This document shows positions 55,133 to 63,851 of a stretch of DNA of 64,000 nt, piece by piece. A program made the position numbers and the translations under genes. Each line of letters opens with the position of its first letter. Positions within the stretch are counted from its first letter, which is position 1. Under the pieces are notes generated by a model that saw only the letters and a program-made list of their open reading frames with translations, made no database searches and was not told the origin of the DNA. Source of the stretch: Jiangella gansuensis DSM 44835 (GTDB taxonomy: Bacteria; Actinomycetota; Actinomycetes; Jiangellales; Jiangellaceae); assembly GCF_000515395.1 (NCBI RefSeq), contig NZ_KI911782.1, positions 2,478,606 to 2,542,605 of the forward strand, in the 5' to 3' direction.

Positions 55133-56047
55133 GTGACGACACACACCTTCGGGCAGCGGCTGCACGCGGCACTGGAACGGCGCGGCCGGCTGTGCGTCGG
55201 CATCGACCCGCACCCGAGCCTGCTCGCCGCGTGGGGTCTCGACGACGACACCGCCGGGCTGGAGCGCTTCGCCCGCACCGTCGTCGAGGCGATCGGTGAG
55301 ACCGTCGCCCTGCTCAAGCCGCAGTCGGCCTTCTTCGAACGGCACGGCTCGCGCGGAGTCGCGGTCCTGGAAACGGTGATCGCCGAGGCCCGGTCGGCCG
55401 GCGCGCTGGTGCTGCTGGACGCCAAGCGGGGCGACATCGGGTCCACGATGCAGGCCTACGCCGACGCCTACGCCGACCCCGCCTCGCCGCTGTGCGCCGA
55501 CGCCGTCACCGTCTCGCCCTACCTCGGGTACGGCTCGCTGCGGCCACTGATCGACACCGCGCTCGCGCACGGCAACGGCGTGTTCGTGCTGGGCCTCACC
55601 TCCAACCCGGAAGGCCCCGAGGTCCAGCATGCCCGTGGTGCGGACGGACGTACGGTCGCCGGCACCATCCTCGACCACGTCCGGGCCGCGAACGCCGGTG
55701 CCGAGCCACTGGGCAGCATCGGCGTCGTCGTGGGCGCCACCGTTCGACCGGCGAGTGGCCCGGCCACTCGACCGGCGGCCTCGCCGGAGGCGAGTGGCTC
55801 GGCCGGTCCCGCCACCGGCGAAAATCTCGCCGTCGGCGGCCCGCTGCTGGCGCCGGGCATCGGCGCCCAAGGCGCCTCCGTCAGCGACCTGGCGACGGTG
55901 TTCGGCACCGCGTTGTCGCAGGTCGTGCCAGCAGTGTCGCGGGAGATCCTGAGCACCGGCCCGCAGCCCGCGCGGCTGCGCCAGGCGGCGGCGTCGACCA
56001 CGCAGGCTGTCCATGACCTGCTGGTTCAACGGTTGCCAGGCGCCTGA
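55133..56047 (+). CDS. pyrF: Orotidine 5'-phosphate decarboxylase, type 2, with low-complexity insert
   Basis: 304 residues, GTG 55133 after AGAGGAG. Decarboxylates OMP to UMP. Core motifs: RRGRLCVGIDPHPSLLAAWG, ALLKPQSAFFERHG, and the catalytic VLLDAKRGDIGSTMQAYADA (Asp-Lys-Asp set), TVSPYLGYGSLRPLI, LGSIGVVVGATV and GPLLAPGIGAQGASVSDLAT. Between GATV and GPLLAPG there is a Pro/Ala/Ser/Gly-rich stretch (RPASGPATRPAASPEASGSA) roughly 15 residues longer than usual, encoded by palindromic DNA. It probably sits in the loop near the phosphate-binding site. It closes the pyr cluster. Confidence 0.95.
   Translation: MTTHTFGQRLHAALERRGRLCVGIDPHPSLLAAWGLDDDTAGLERFARTVVEAIGETVALLKPQSAFFERHGSRGVAVLETVIAEARSAGALVLLDAKRGDIGSTMQAYADAYADPASPLCADAVTVSPYLGYGSLRPLIDTALAHGNGVFVLGLTSNPEGPEVQHARGADGRTVAGTILDHVRAANAGAEPLGSIGVVVGATVRPASGPATRPAASPEASGSAGPATGENLAVGGPLLAPGIGAQGASVSDLATVFGTALSQVVPAVSREILSTGPQPARLRQAAASTTQAVHDLLVQRLPGA
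55745..55820 (+). repeat. Palindromic in-frame insert within pyrF
   Basis: CGAGTGGCC/GGCCACTCG (55752-55770) is a perfect 9-bp palindrome with a one-base centre, flanked by CCGGC and GACCGGC units; GGCGAGTGGC recurs at 55788. The stretch codes for the low-complexity segment of PyrF, so it looks like a short palindromic element inserted in frame or locally expanded. Confidence 0.6.
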
Positions 56048-56231
56048 ACGGGGTTAATCTGGCGACACACGACGCGACACGCGGGTGCCGTTGCACCAGG
56101 GATTCATGCGGACAGGTACCGTGGATCGCGTTGCTGACCTGGCGGTTCAGTCGCTAGGTTCCTAACAAAGGCTCCCGCGAATGCGGGGACTGTCCGACAT
56201 CCACACAACGACACACAGAGGTGACCCGCTC

Positions 56232-56546
56232 GTGGCGCTCCCTAACCTGACTCCCGAACAGCGCGCGGCCGCACTCGAGAAGGCCGCTGAGGCTCGCCGG
56301 GAGCGTGCGGAGGTCAAGAACCGCCTGAAGAACGCCGGAGCCCGTCTCGGTGACGTGCTCAAGGAAGGCGAGAAGAATGAGGTCATCGGCAAGATGAAGG
56401 TCTCGGCCCTCCTCGAGTCGATGCCCGGCGTCGGCAAGGTCCGCGCCAAGCAGATCATGGAGGAGATCGGCATCGCCGAGACCCGTCGTGTCCGTGGCCT
56501 GGGTGCCAACCAGTCGGCAGCCCTGATCGAGCGTTTCGGCGGTTGA
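56232..56546 (+). CDS. mihF: Mycobacterial-type integration host factor (mIHF)
   Basis: 104 residues from GTG 56232 (VALPNLTPEQRAAALEKAAE), the length of the short mIHF form. The N-terminal helix is charged (ARRERAEVKNRLKNAGARLG); the core KMKVSALLESMPGVGKVRAK and IGIAETRRVRGLGANQSAAL is the DNA-binding HhH-containing fold (IHF-like Rv1388). mIHF is an essential nucleoid protein that bends DNA and in streptomycetes affects topoisomerase and development. It overlaps gmk by four bases. TTGCTG-18-TAGGTT about 75 bases upstream is a possible promoter. Confidence 0.96.
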   Translation: MALPNLTPEQRAAALEKAAEARRERAEVKNRLKNAGARLGDVLKEGEKNEVIGKMKVSALLESMPGVGKVRAKQIMEEIGIAETRRVRGLGANQSAALIERFGG

Positions 56547-57145
56547 TCCTGCACACGTCCCATCCGCGGTCGGCCCCGCGGGTCATCGTCCTGTCGGGGC
56601 CGACGGCGGTCGGAAAGACGACCGTCGTCAAGAGGCTGCGCGCCACCCACCCCGAGTTGTGGATCTCCGTGTCCACGACCACCAGGCCACCGCGCCCTCG
56701 CGAGATCGACGGCGAGCACTACCACTTCGTCGATGACGCGACCTTCGACAAGATGGTCGAGCAGGGCGAGTTCCTGGAATGGGCCGTCGTGCACAAGCGG
56801 GCCAAGTACGGCACGCCCAGGGCGCCCATGCAGCGCGCCCTGGCTGCCGGCCACTCGGTCCTGCTCGAGATCGACCTGCAGGGGGCGCGCCAGGTGCGTC
56901 AGGCCATCCCGGACGCGCTGTTCGTGTTCCTCGCACCGCCCAGCTGGGACGAGATGGTCCGCCGGCTGGTCGGCCGGGGCACCGAGACGGAGGAAGAGCG
57001 CGAGCGCCGGTTGGCGACGGCGCGCGACGAACTGGCCGCCGAGGCCGAGTTCGACGTCACGCTCGTGAACACCGAAGTCGATGAGGTGTGCGAACAGTTG
57101 GTAACCTTGATGCGTACACCCCACTTAACCAGCCCGGAGGCATGA
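56543..57145 (+). CDS. gmk: Guanylate kinase
   Basis: 200 residues, TTG 56543 overlapping the mihF stop as TTGA. Phosphorylates GMP to GDP with ATP. P-loop [22 protein letters not shown]-binding [40 protein letters not shown]; and [20 protein letters not shown]. The LID helix region [20 protein letters not shown] is typical. It overlaps the rpoZ region by a few bases, so mihF-gmk-rpoZ form one transcript, as in other actinobacteria. Confidence 0.97.
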   Translation: MILHTSHPRSAPRVIVLSGPTAVGKTTVVKRLRATHPELWISVSTTTRPPRPREIDGEHYHFVDDATFDKMVEQGEFLEWAVVHKRAKYGTPRAPMQRALAAGHSVLLEIDLQGARQVRQAIPDALFVFLAPPSWDEMVRRLVGRGTETEEERERRLATARDELAAEAEFDVTLVNTEVDEVCEQLVTLMRTPHLTSPEA

Positions 57146-57147
57146 GC

Positions 57148-57507
57148 GTGTCCGGAACCCAAGGCGTTGCCGAGGGCATCACGTACCCACCCATCGACGA
57201 CCTGCTCGCGAAGACCGACTCCAAGTACGGTCTGGTCATCTACGCGGCCAAGCGGGCCCGTCAAATCAACGCCTACTACTCTCAGCTCGGCGAAGGGCTG
57301 CTGGAGTACGTCGGCCCGCTGGTCGAGACGCACGTCCAGGAGAAGCCGCTGTCGATCGCGCTGCGCGAGATCGACGCCGGCCTGCTGACGGCCGAGCAGA
57401 TCGATCCCGCCGAGGCCGAGGCCGAAGCGCAGGCCGCGGCAGCTCCGGCCACGCCGGTGTTCGACACCCCCGGCGACGACACCGCCGAGGCCGGCGAGCA
57501 GAGCTGA
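57148..57507 (+). CDS. rpoZ: RNA polymerase omega subunit
   Basis: About 119 residues. GTG 57148 is preferred because GGAGG (57136-57140) lies seven bases upstream; an in-frame ATG at 57142 overlaps the gmk stop but would have only one base of spacing. Core omega sequence: [60 protein letters not shown]. An acidic Ala/Glu-rich tail ([20 protein letters not shown]) extends beyond the core. Omega chaperones assembly of beta prime. Confidence 0.95.
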   Translation: MSGTQGVAEGITYPPIDDLLAKTDSKYGLVIYAAKRARQINAYYSQLGEGLLEYVGPLVETHVQEKPLSIALREIDAGLLTAEQIDPAEAEAEAQAAAAPATPVFDTPGDDTAEAGEQS

Positions 57508-57570
57508 CACCGCTCCGGGTGCCCGTCCTGGGCGCCCGGCTCACGGTGTGGCCGAGCGGCGGCTCGGCCA

Positions 57571-57593
57571 GCCGGGCCCCTGATGGGCCCGGC
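57571..57593 (+). terminator. Perfect 9-bp hairpin after rpoZ
   Basis: GCCGGGCCC (57571-57579), loop CTGAT, GGGCCCGGC (57585-57593), followed by TTCGGTGTT. It lies 64 bases past the rpoZ stop and before coaBC; a second weaker GGTCCCC/GGGGAC hairpin follows near 57609. Confidence 0.6.
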
Positions 57594-57666
57594 TTCGGTG
57601 TTCCCATGGTCCCCGCGGGGACGTGAATGTCCCCGCCGGCGGTAGAAGGTGACTGGTGAGCGTCGC

Positions 57667-58890
57667 ATGACCACGCCGTCCGGCCCGGCCGAGATCGTCC
57701 TCGGAGTGGGTGGCGGTATCGCCGCGTACAAGGTGGCGGAGCTGCTGCGGCGGCTCACCGAGGCCGGTCACGGCGTCACCGTCGTCCCCACCGAGGCGGC
57801 ACTGCGCTTCGTCGGCGCGCCGACCTGGGCCGCACTGTCCGGCCGGCCGGTCGCCACCGGCGTGTTCGACGACGTCCACGAGGTGCCGCATGTGCGCCTG
57901 GGGCGCCGCGCCGACCTCGTCGTCGTCGCGCCGGCCACCGCGGACCTGATGGCCCGGGCCGCCACCGGCCGGGCGGACGACCTGCTGACGTCCACGCTGC
58001 TCACCGCGCGCGGGCCGGTCGTGTTCGTGCCGGCTATGCACACCGAGATGTGGGAGCACCCGGCCACGGTCGCCAACGTCGAGACGCTTCGCAAGCGCGG
58101 CGCCCTCGTGGTCGAACCGGCCGTGGGCCGGCTGACAGGGGCCGACTCCGGCAAGGGGCGGATGCCCGAGCCGGCCGAGATCTACGACGTCGTCTCCGAC
58201 GTCCTCGCGCGCGGTGGCGGCGAGCCCGATCTCACCGGCCGGCACGTCGTCGTCTCCGCCGGCGGCACCCGCGAGCACCTCGACCCAGTGCGCTTCCTCG
58301 GCAACCGCTCGTCCGGACGGCAGGGGTACGCGCTGGCCCGGGCCGCGGCGGCGCGGGGCGCACGGGTCACGCTGGTGGCGGCGAACGTGGCACTGCCGGA
58401 TCCGGCCGGCGTCGACATCGTCCGGGCCGGTTCGGCCGCTCAGCTCTACGACGCGGTCGTCGCGGCAGCCGGCGATGCCGACGCGGTGGTCATGGCGGCC
58501 GCGGTCGCCGACTTCCGGCCCGCCAACTACGCCGACACCAAGATCAAGAAGGGCGCGGACGGGTCGGCGCCGGTCATCGAGCTCGAGCGCACCGCCGACA
58601 TCCTGGCTCACCTGGCCGCCCACCGGCCGCATCCGGCTCAGGTGGTGGTCGGGTTCGCCGCCGAGACCGGTGACGAGCACGGCAGCGTCCTCGACCACGG
58701 CCGGGCCAAGCTGGCCGCAAAGGGCTGCGACCTGCTGGTCGTGAACGAGGTCGGCGCCGAGCGGGGCTTCGAGTCCGAGCAGAACGCGGCGGTGATCCTG
58801 GGCTCCGACGGCAGTTCGGTGGCCGTCGAGACCGGACCCAAGGCCGCGTTGGCCCACGTCGTCTGGGACCTGGTGCGAGCCCGGCTCTGA
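57667..58890 (+). CDS. coaBC: Bifunctional phosphopantothenoylcysteine decarboxylase / phosphopantothenate-cysteine ligase
   Basis: 407 residues from ATG 57667; GTG 57649 is a possible earlier start. CoaC half: IVLGVGGGIAAYKVAELLRR (FMN), APATADLMARAATGRADDLL, VPAMHTEMWEHPATVANVET. The flap segment reads AVGRLTGADSGKGRMPEP, where E. coli has a Cys-containing ACG motif. CoaB half starts near residue 195: RHVVVSAGGTREHLDPVRFL, GNRSSGRQGYALARAAAARG, DAVVMAAAVADFRPANYADT, KIKKGADG, and FAAETGDEH. Together they perform two steps of CoA synthesis. metK follows, the usual actinobacterial neighbour. Confidence 0.96.
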   Translation: MTTPSGPAEIVLGVGGGIAAYKVAELLRRLTEAGHGVTVVPTEAALRFVGAPTWAALSGRPVATGVFDDVHEVPHVRLGRRADLVVVAPATADLMARAATGRADDLLTSTLLTARGPVVFVPAMHTEMWEHPATVANVETLRKRGALVVEPAVGRLTGADSGKGRMPEPAEIYDVVSDVLARGGGEPDLTGRHVVVSAGGTREHLDPVRFLGNRSSGRQGYALARAAAARGARVTLVAANVALPDPAGVDIVRAGSAAQLYDAVVAAAGDADAVVMAAAVADFRPANYADTKIKKGADGSAPVIELERTADILAHLAAHRPHPAQVVVGFAAETGDEHGSVLDHGRAKLAAKGCDLLVVNEVGAERGFESEQNAAVILGSDGSSVAVETGPKAALAHVVWDLVRARL

Positions 58891-58945
58891 CCGATCCGCC
58901 GCGCGTTCTCACGATGTGGTCGAAATGCGTCCGGCATGCGGACGG

Positions 58946-58973
58946 TTGGCGGCGGGAATTGACCGCGTACCCT
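58946..58973 (+). promoter_or_regulatory. Possible metK promoter TTGGCG-16-TACCCT
   Basis: A -35-like TTGGCG (58946-58951) and -10-like TACCCT (58968-58973) lie about 50 bases before the metK TTG. An overlapping TACAGT offers an alternative -10. No SAM riboswitch was recognised in the 132-base gap. Confidence 0.35.
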
Positions 58974-59022
58974 ACAGTGGGCTCTCCGGACCGTATGTCC
59001 GCGTCTCGAGGGGGGCTGGGGT

Positions 59023-60213
59023 TTGTCTCTGCGCTTGTTCACATCCGAATCGGTCACCGAGGGTCACCCGGACAAGATCTGCGACCAGATCAGTGACGCG
59101 GTGCTCGACGCGCTGCTCAAGGACGACCCCGGAAGCCGCGTCGCCGTCGAGTCGATGGTGACCACCGGCCTGGTGCACGTCGCCGGCGAGGTCACCACCC
59201 GCGGGTACGCCGACATCCCGGGCATCGTCCGCGAGACGATCCTCGGTATCGGCTACGACTCCTCGACCAAGGGTTTCGACGGCTACTCCTGCGGCGTCTC
59301 GGTGTCCATCGGATCGCAGTCGCGCGACATCGCACAGGGCGTCGACACCGCCTACGAGCACCGCGTCGAGGGCGACCTGGACCCGCTGGACCTGCAGGGC
59401 GCCGGCGACCAAGGCCTGATGTTCGGGTATGCGTGCGACGAAACGCCGGAACTCATGCCGCTGCCCATCCTGCTCGCGCACCGGCTCGCGCAGCAGCTGT
59501 CGCAGGCCCGCCGCTCCGGCGCCGTCCCGTACCTGCGGCCCGACGGCAAGACGCAGGTCACCATCGAGTACGACGGCGACCGCCCGGTCCGCCTCGACAC
59601 CGTCGTCGTCTCCACCCAGCACGCGGCCAACATCGACCTCGCCGAGCTGCTTACACCGGACATCGCCACCCAGGTGGTCACGCCGGTGCTGGAGACCCTC
59701 GAGCTGGAACACCACGACTACCGGCTGCTGGTGAACCCGACCGGGCGGTTCGAGATCGGCGGCCCGATGGGCGACGCCGGCCTCACCGGCCGCAAGATCA
59801 TCATCGACACGTACGGCGGCATGGCCCGCCACGGCGGGGGAGCGTTCAGCGGCAAGGACCCCTCCAAGGTGGATCGGTCCGCCGCGTACGCGATGCGCTG
59901 GGTGGCCAAGAACATCGTCGCCGCCGGGCTGGCCCGCCGCTGCGAGGTCCAGGTGGCCTACGCCATCGGCAAGGCCGAGCCGGTCGGGCTGTTCCTGGAG
60001 TGCTTCGGAACCGAGCGGGTGCCCGTCGAGCGGATCGAGCGGGCCGTCACGGAGGTCTTCGACCTGCGTCCGGCGGCGATCATTCGCGACCTCGACCTCC
60101 TGCGCCCCATCTACGCGCAGACGGCGGCGTACGGACACTTCGGCCGCGAACTGCCCGACTTCACCTGGGAGCGCACCGACCGGGTGGAGGCGTTGCAGGC
60201 GGCGGCCGGCTGA
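59023..60213 (+). CDS. metK: S-adenosylmethionine synthetase
   Basis: 396 residues, TTG 59023 after GAGGGGGG. Joins ATP and methionine to SAM as a tetramer. Motifs: [20 protein letters not shown] (ATP/Mg site), [20 protein letters not shown] (family signature GAGDQG), [20 protein letters not shown] (signature GGGAFSxKD), [20 protein letters not shown]. Translation from TTG fits the family N terminus ([10 protein letters not shown]). It is followed by an unrelated secreted serine hydrolase gene 74 bases on. Confidence 0.98.
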   Translation: MSLRLFTSESVTEGHPDKICDQISDAVLDALLKDDPGSRVAVESMVTTGLVHVAGEVTTRGYADIPGIVRETILGIGYDSSTKGFDGYSCGVSVSIGSQSRDIAQGVDTAYEHRVEGDLDPLDLQGAGDQGLMFGYACDETPELMPLPILLAHRLAQQLSQARRSGAVPYLRPDGKTQVTIEYDGDRPVRLDTVVVSTQHAANIDLAELLTPDIATQVVTPVLETLELEHHDYRLLVNPTGRFEIGGPMGDAGLTGRKIIIDTYGGMARHGGGAFSGKDPSKVDRSAAYAMRWVAKNIVAAGLARRCEVQVAYAIGKAEPVGLFLECFGTERVPVERIERAVTEVFDLRPAAIIRDLDLLRPIYAQTAAYGHFGRELPDFTWERTDRVEALQAAAG

Positions 60214-60287
60214 TCGTACCTCCGGGGGAGGGCCAGCTCGTCCTGGAGTCGCATCGAGCGACGGGAAGCGTTCCGTAGCGTGATGGC

Positions 60288-61544
60288 ATGCGTCGCCACC
60301 TGCTGATCTCACTCGCCTCCGCCGCCACACTCCTTCCCGCCGGACTGGTCGCCGCACCAGCCGTGAGCGCCGGTGCGGCGCCTGGCGCCGTCGCCGATCG
60401 GCGCATCGAGCTCGACACCGCGCTGCTGGAGCGTGCCCTCGACGCCGTCGACGCCGCGGGCATGCCAGGCATCGTCGCCGAGGTACGCGACGGTGACGAG
60501 ACGTGGACGTCCGCGCGTGGCGAGCGCGACCCGTACGCGTCGTCGCCGGAAGCCGTCGAGACCACCGACCTGTTCCGCGTCGGCAGCGTCACCAAGAGCA
60601 TGGTGACCGCCGTCGTCCTGCAGCTGGTCGACGAGGGCCGGCTCAGCCTGGACGACGCTGTCGCCGACCGCCTGCCCGGCGTGCTGCCCTACGACGAGCC
60701 GATCACGGTACGGCAGCTGCTCGGCCACACCGCCGGCGTCCCCGACTACTTCGTCGACGTGTACCCGTCGCTGGCCGAGACGTCGGCGGCGGACATCGGC
60801 CGGAACCGGCTGCGGTACTACCGGCCCCAGCAGCTGGTCGACATCGCCACTCAGCGTCCGCTCGACTTCGCGCCGGACCAGTACTACTCGTACTCCAACA
60901 CCGGCTATTACGTCATCGGCCTGCTGGTCGAGAAGGTCACCGGCAATGCCATCGAGGACGAGCTCGCGCGGCGGGTGTTCGAGCCGGCCGGCCTCACCGA
61001 CACCTCGTTCCCGCGGTTCAGCCCGGTCATCGACGGCGAGCACCCGAACGCGTACTTCGGCACCGAGAACCCCGATGCGCCGTACGTGGACACCACCCGG
61101 TTGTCGCCCACCCAGCTGTGGGCCGCCGGCGCCGTCGTCTCCACCTCCACCGACCTCAACACGTTCTTCCGGGCCATGTTCGACGGCACACTGGTGCCGG
61201 CCGACCTGCTGGCCGAGGCGCGTGAACTGACCGCGCAGTCCATGGGCACGTACGGCCTCGGCCTCCAGGCCATCCCGGCCGAATGCGAGGCAATTCCAGG
61301 TGGGATCGTCTACGGACACACCGGCGGAACTCTCGGCCATACGACGTACTCCTTCGGCTCTCCCGACGGCGAACGGCAGACGACGATCACCTACACCCTC
61401 GACGACCAGCTCGCCCCGAGTCAGGAGCTCGCCGCCGCGGTGAACGGCGTGCTCGTGGCCGGCCTGTGCGGCATCGACGTCACCGCGGCACGGACGACGG
61501 CCGAGCTCGACCTGCTCGGGCGGATCGAGGCCGTCCTGGGCTGA
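60288..61544 (+). CDS. Secreted serine hydrolase of the beta-lactamase / DD-peptidase fold
   Basis: 418 residues, ATG 60288. Signal peptide 1-31 (HLLISLASAATLLPAGLVAA, cleaved near VSAGA). The class C-like fold has the nucleophile motif SxxK in FRVGSVTKSMVTAVVL, the Tyr motif YxN in QYYSYSNTGYYVIGLLVEKV and the third motif HTGG in VYGHTGGTLGHTTYSFGS (replacing KTG). Such proteins are D-alanyl-D-alanine carboxypeptidases, esterases or D-amino peptidases; the exact reaction is unknown. It stands between metK and priA and may use its own promoter. A three-copy 22-bp tandem repeat follows. Confidence 0.92.
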   Translation: MRRHLLISLASAATLLPAGLVAAPAVSAGAAPGAVADRRIELDTALLERALDAVDAAGMPGIVAEVRDGDETWTSARGERDPYASSPEAVETTDLFRVGSVTKSMVTAVVLQLVDEGRLSLDDAVADRLPGVLPYDEPITVRQLLGHTAGVPDYFVDVYPSLAETSAADIGRNRLRYYRPQQLVDIATQRPLDFAPDQYYSYSNTGYYVIGLLVEKVTGNAIEDELARRVFEPAGLTDTSFPRFSPVIDGEHPNAYFGTENPDAPYVDTTRLSPTQLWAAGAVVSTSTDLNTFFRAMFDGTLVPADLLAEARELTAQSMGTYGLGLQAIPAECEAIPGGIVYGHTGGTLGHTTYSFGSPDGERQTTITYTLDDQLAPSQELAAAVNGVLVAGLCGIDVTAARTTAELDLLGRIEAVLG

Positions 61545-61554
61545 TCCGGCCGCC

Positions 61555-61620
61555 GTCGGGTGGTCGGGCAACCGCCGGTGGGTGGTCGGGCAACGGCCGT
61601 CGGGTGGTCGGGCAACGGCC
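61555..61620 (+). repeat. 22-bp tandem repeat, three copies, upstream of priA
   Basis: Units 61555-61576, 61577-61598 and 61599-61620; each contains GGGTGGTCGGGCAAC followed by CGCC or GGCC. Only three or four positions vary. It fills most of the 117-base gap before priA and could be binding sites or a minisatellite. Confidence 0.85.
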
Positions 61621-61661
61621 GCGTGGGCGTGTCCGTCGCCGGCGTGCGGTAGAAACGGAGC

Positions 61662-63683
61662 GTGAACGGAACCGACCCCGCCGAGCCGGACCAGCTGGCC
61701 CTCGTGGCCGCGCCGGCGCGGCGGCGGTTCCGCACCCGCGAGCCGGAAGCGGTCGCGGAGTCGCTGCCGGTGGCGCGCGTGCTGGTGGACGTCGGGCTGC
61801 CGCACCTGGACCGTCCGTTCGACTACCTCGTGCCGGCGTCCATGGCCGACGACGCGGTGCCCGGTGCCCGGGTGTCCGTGCGGTTCGCCGGCACCGACCA
61901 CGACGGGTTCATCGTCGAACGCGTCGCCGAGTCCGACCACGAGGGCCGGCTGGCCCGGCTGCGCCGGGTGGTGTCACCCGAACCCGTCCTGGCCCCGGAG
62001 ATCGCCCAGCTGGCCCGCTCCGTGGCGGACCGCTACGCCGGCACCGTCGCCGATGTGCTCCGCCTGGCGGTTCCGCCCCGGCACGCCACCGCAGAGAAGG
62101 CTCCGTCCGCGTCGCCGCCGGGGGAATGCGGCCGCCCGGAGCCCGGCGGCTGGGCCGCCCACGACGATGGCGTCGCCCTGCTGGACGCGCTGGCCTCCGG
62201 TGGCACACCCCGGGCGGTTTGGAACCCCGGGCCCGGCGCCGACTGGCCGGAGCTCATCGCCCGGCTGGTGGCCGCCACGCTGGCCGGGGAGCGCGGCGCG
62301 CTGGTGATCGTTCCGGACAGCCGCGATCTCGCCCGGGTGTCCGCCGCGCTCGACGCCGTCCTGGGGGAGGGGCATCACGTCGCGCTCGAGGCCGACGCCG
62401 GGCCGTCAGCTCGCTACAAGCGGTGGCTCGCGGTGCGCCGCGGCGCCGTCCGCGCCGTCGTCGGCACCCGCTCCGCGGCGTTCGCTCCCGTGCGCGACCT
62501 CGGCCTGGTCTGTCTCTGGGACGACGGCGACGACCTGCACGCCGAGCCGCGTGCTCCGTACCCGCACGCTCGCGAAGTGCTGTTGCTGCGCGCCCACCAG
62601 GCCCGAGCGGCCGCCGTCGTCGGCGGTTTCGCCCGTACGGCGGAGGCCGAGCTGCTGGTGTCCACCGGCTGGGCGCGGCCGGTCACCCCGTCCAGGGCGG
62701 CGGTGCGGGCGGCCGCGCCGCGCATCCACACCAGTGGCGACGATCACGAACAGGTCCGAGACGAAGCCGCTCGCAGCGCCCGGCTGCCGTCCCTGGCCTG
62801 GCGCACGGCGCGCGCCGGGCTGCGCACCGGCCCGGTGCTGGTGCAGGTGCCGCGGGCCGGCTACCTCCCGGGGGTGGCATGCGCGCGGTGCCGGGCGGCG
62901 GCCCGCTGCACGGCGTGCTCGGGGCCGCTTCTGGTCGGGCAGCCGGGGCAGCCGCCGCGGTGCGGGTGGTGTGCGACGACGTACCCGTCGTGGCGGTGCC
63001 CGGACTGTGGGCACGGGTACCTGCGCGCCACTTCCATCGGCGTGGGCCGGACGGCCGAGGAGCTCGGACGTGCGTTCCCCGGCGTGCCGGTGCTGATGTC
63101 GCGCGGCGACGCCGTCCGCGACACCGTCGCCGGCGAACCGGCTCTGGTGGTGGCCACGCCGGGTGCGGAGCCGGTCGCCGACGGCGGGTACCCGGCGGCC
63201 TTGCTCCTCGACGGCACGGCGCTGCTCAACCGCCCGAGCCTGCGGGCGGCAGAGGAGGCGCTGCGGCGCTGGCTGCGCGCGGCGGCGCTGGTGCGGTCGG
63301 GGTCGGCGGGCGGCGAGATCGTCGTTGTCGCCGACACGTCCGCGCCCGCCGTCCAGGCGCTGGTGCGGTGGGATCCGGCCGGCTTCGCCGAGCGTGAACT
63401 CGCCGAGCGGGGGGCGCTGCGACTGCCGCCGGCGGCCCGGGTGGCCGAACTCACCGGTGCCCTGGCCGACGTCGAAGACCTGCTGAAGCTCGCGGATCTG
63501 CCGCCCGAGGCCGAGGTCATCGGGCCGGCGCCGCTGGACGACGGCAGCCGCGCCATGGTCCGCGCGCCTCGACCGACCGGGACGGCGCTGGCGGCGGCCC
63601 TACGCGCCGCGGCCGGGGTCCGCTCCGCCCGCCGCTCCGGTGGCTCGGTCCGCGTCCGCGTCGACCCCGTCGACTTCGGCTGA
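61662..63683 (+). CDS. priA: PriA-like primosomal protein N' lacking helicase motifs
   Basis: 673 residues, GTG 61662. The N-terminal 3' DNA-binding domain (VARVLVDVGLPHLDRPFDYL; GARVSVRFAGTDHDGFIVER) is typical of PriA. The helicase part is degenerate: where other PriA proteins have Walker A GxTGSGKT there is ADWPELIARLVAATLAGERG, and the DEEH box is represented by LVCLWDDGDDLHAEPRAPYP. The zinc-binding Cys cluster is kept (GVACARCRAAARCTACSGPL; RCGWCATTYPSWRCPDCGHG). So it probably binds DNA and primosome or SSB partners without unwinding, as described for other actinobacterial PriA proteins. The function remains inferred. Confidence 0.92.
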   Translation: MNGTDPAEPDQLALVAAPARRRFRTREPEAVAESLPVARVLVDVGLPHLDRPFDYLVPASMADDAVPGARVSVRFAGTDHDGFIVERVAESDHEGRLARLRRVVSPEPVLAPEIAQLARSVADRYAGTVADVLRLAVPPRHATAEKAPSASPPGECGRPEPGGWAAHDDGVALLDALASGGTPRAVWNPGPGADWPELIARLVAATLAGERGALVIVPDSRDLARVSAALDAVLGEGHHVALEADAGPSARYKRWLAVRRGAVRAVVGTRSAAFAPVRDLGLVCLWDDGDDLHAEPRAPYPHAREVLLLRAHQARAAAVVGGFARTAEAELLVSTGWARPVTPSRAAVRAAAPRIHTSGDDHEQVRDEAARSARLPSLAWRTARAGLRTGPVLVQVPRAGYLPGVACARCRAAARCTACSGPLLVGQPGQPPRCGWCATTYPSWRCPDCGHGYLRATSIGVGRTAEELGRAFPGVPVLMSRGDAVRDTVAGEPALVVATPGAEPVADGGYPAALLLDGTALLNRPSLRAAEEALRRWLRAAALVRSGSAGGEIVVVADTSAPAVQALVRWDPAGFAERELAERGALRLPPAARVAELTGALADVEDLLKLADLPPEAEVIGPAPLDDGSRAMVRAPRPTGTALAAALRAAAGVRSARRSGGSVRVRVDPVDFG

Positions 63684-63726
63684 CCCCGTGCCGCGTCCGC
63701 CCAACCGGCCCGCGCCGTCGTCCCCC

Positions 63727-63801
63727 AAATGATCACGTTCGGCATGGGTCCTCCCGCTTCACCACCCATGCTTGCCTGGTGGGGCGGGAGAACGCCTGGC
63801 G
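63727..63801 (+). repeat. Palindromic repeat family A, copy 6
   Basis: AAATGATCACGTTCGGCATG, GGTCCTCCCGCTTCACCACC, CATGCTTGCC, TGGTGGGGCGGGAGAACGCC. Stem CTCCCGCTTCACCA pairs with TGGTGGGGCGGGAG with two mismatches. It lies 43 bases past the priA stop, between convergent genes. Confidence 0.85.
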
Positions 63802-63851
63802 TGGCCCGGCAGGGGCGGGGCGGGGGCGTCGCCGGCTGGAGCCCGGGGCGG

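Noticed and set aside
58891-59022. SAM riboswitch before metK
   Set aside because: No SAM-I/II/IV core blocks were seen in the 132-base gap.
61283-63397. 704-codon + strand frame overlapping the serine hydrolase and priA
   Set aside because: It crosses two well-supported genes in another frame and is low-complexity Arg/Gly/Ala.
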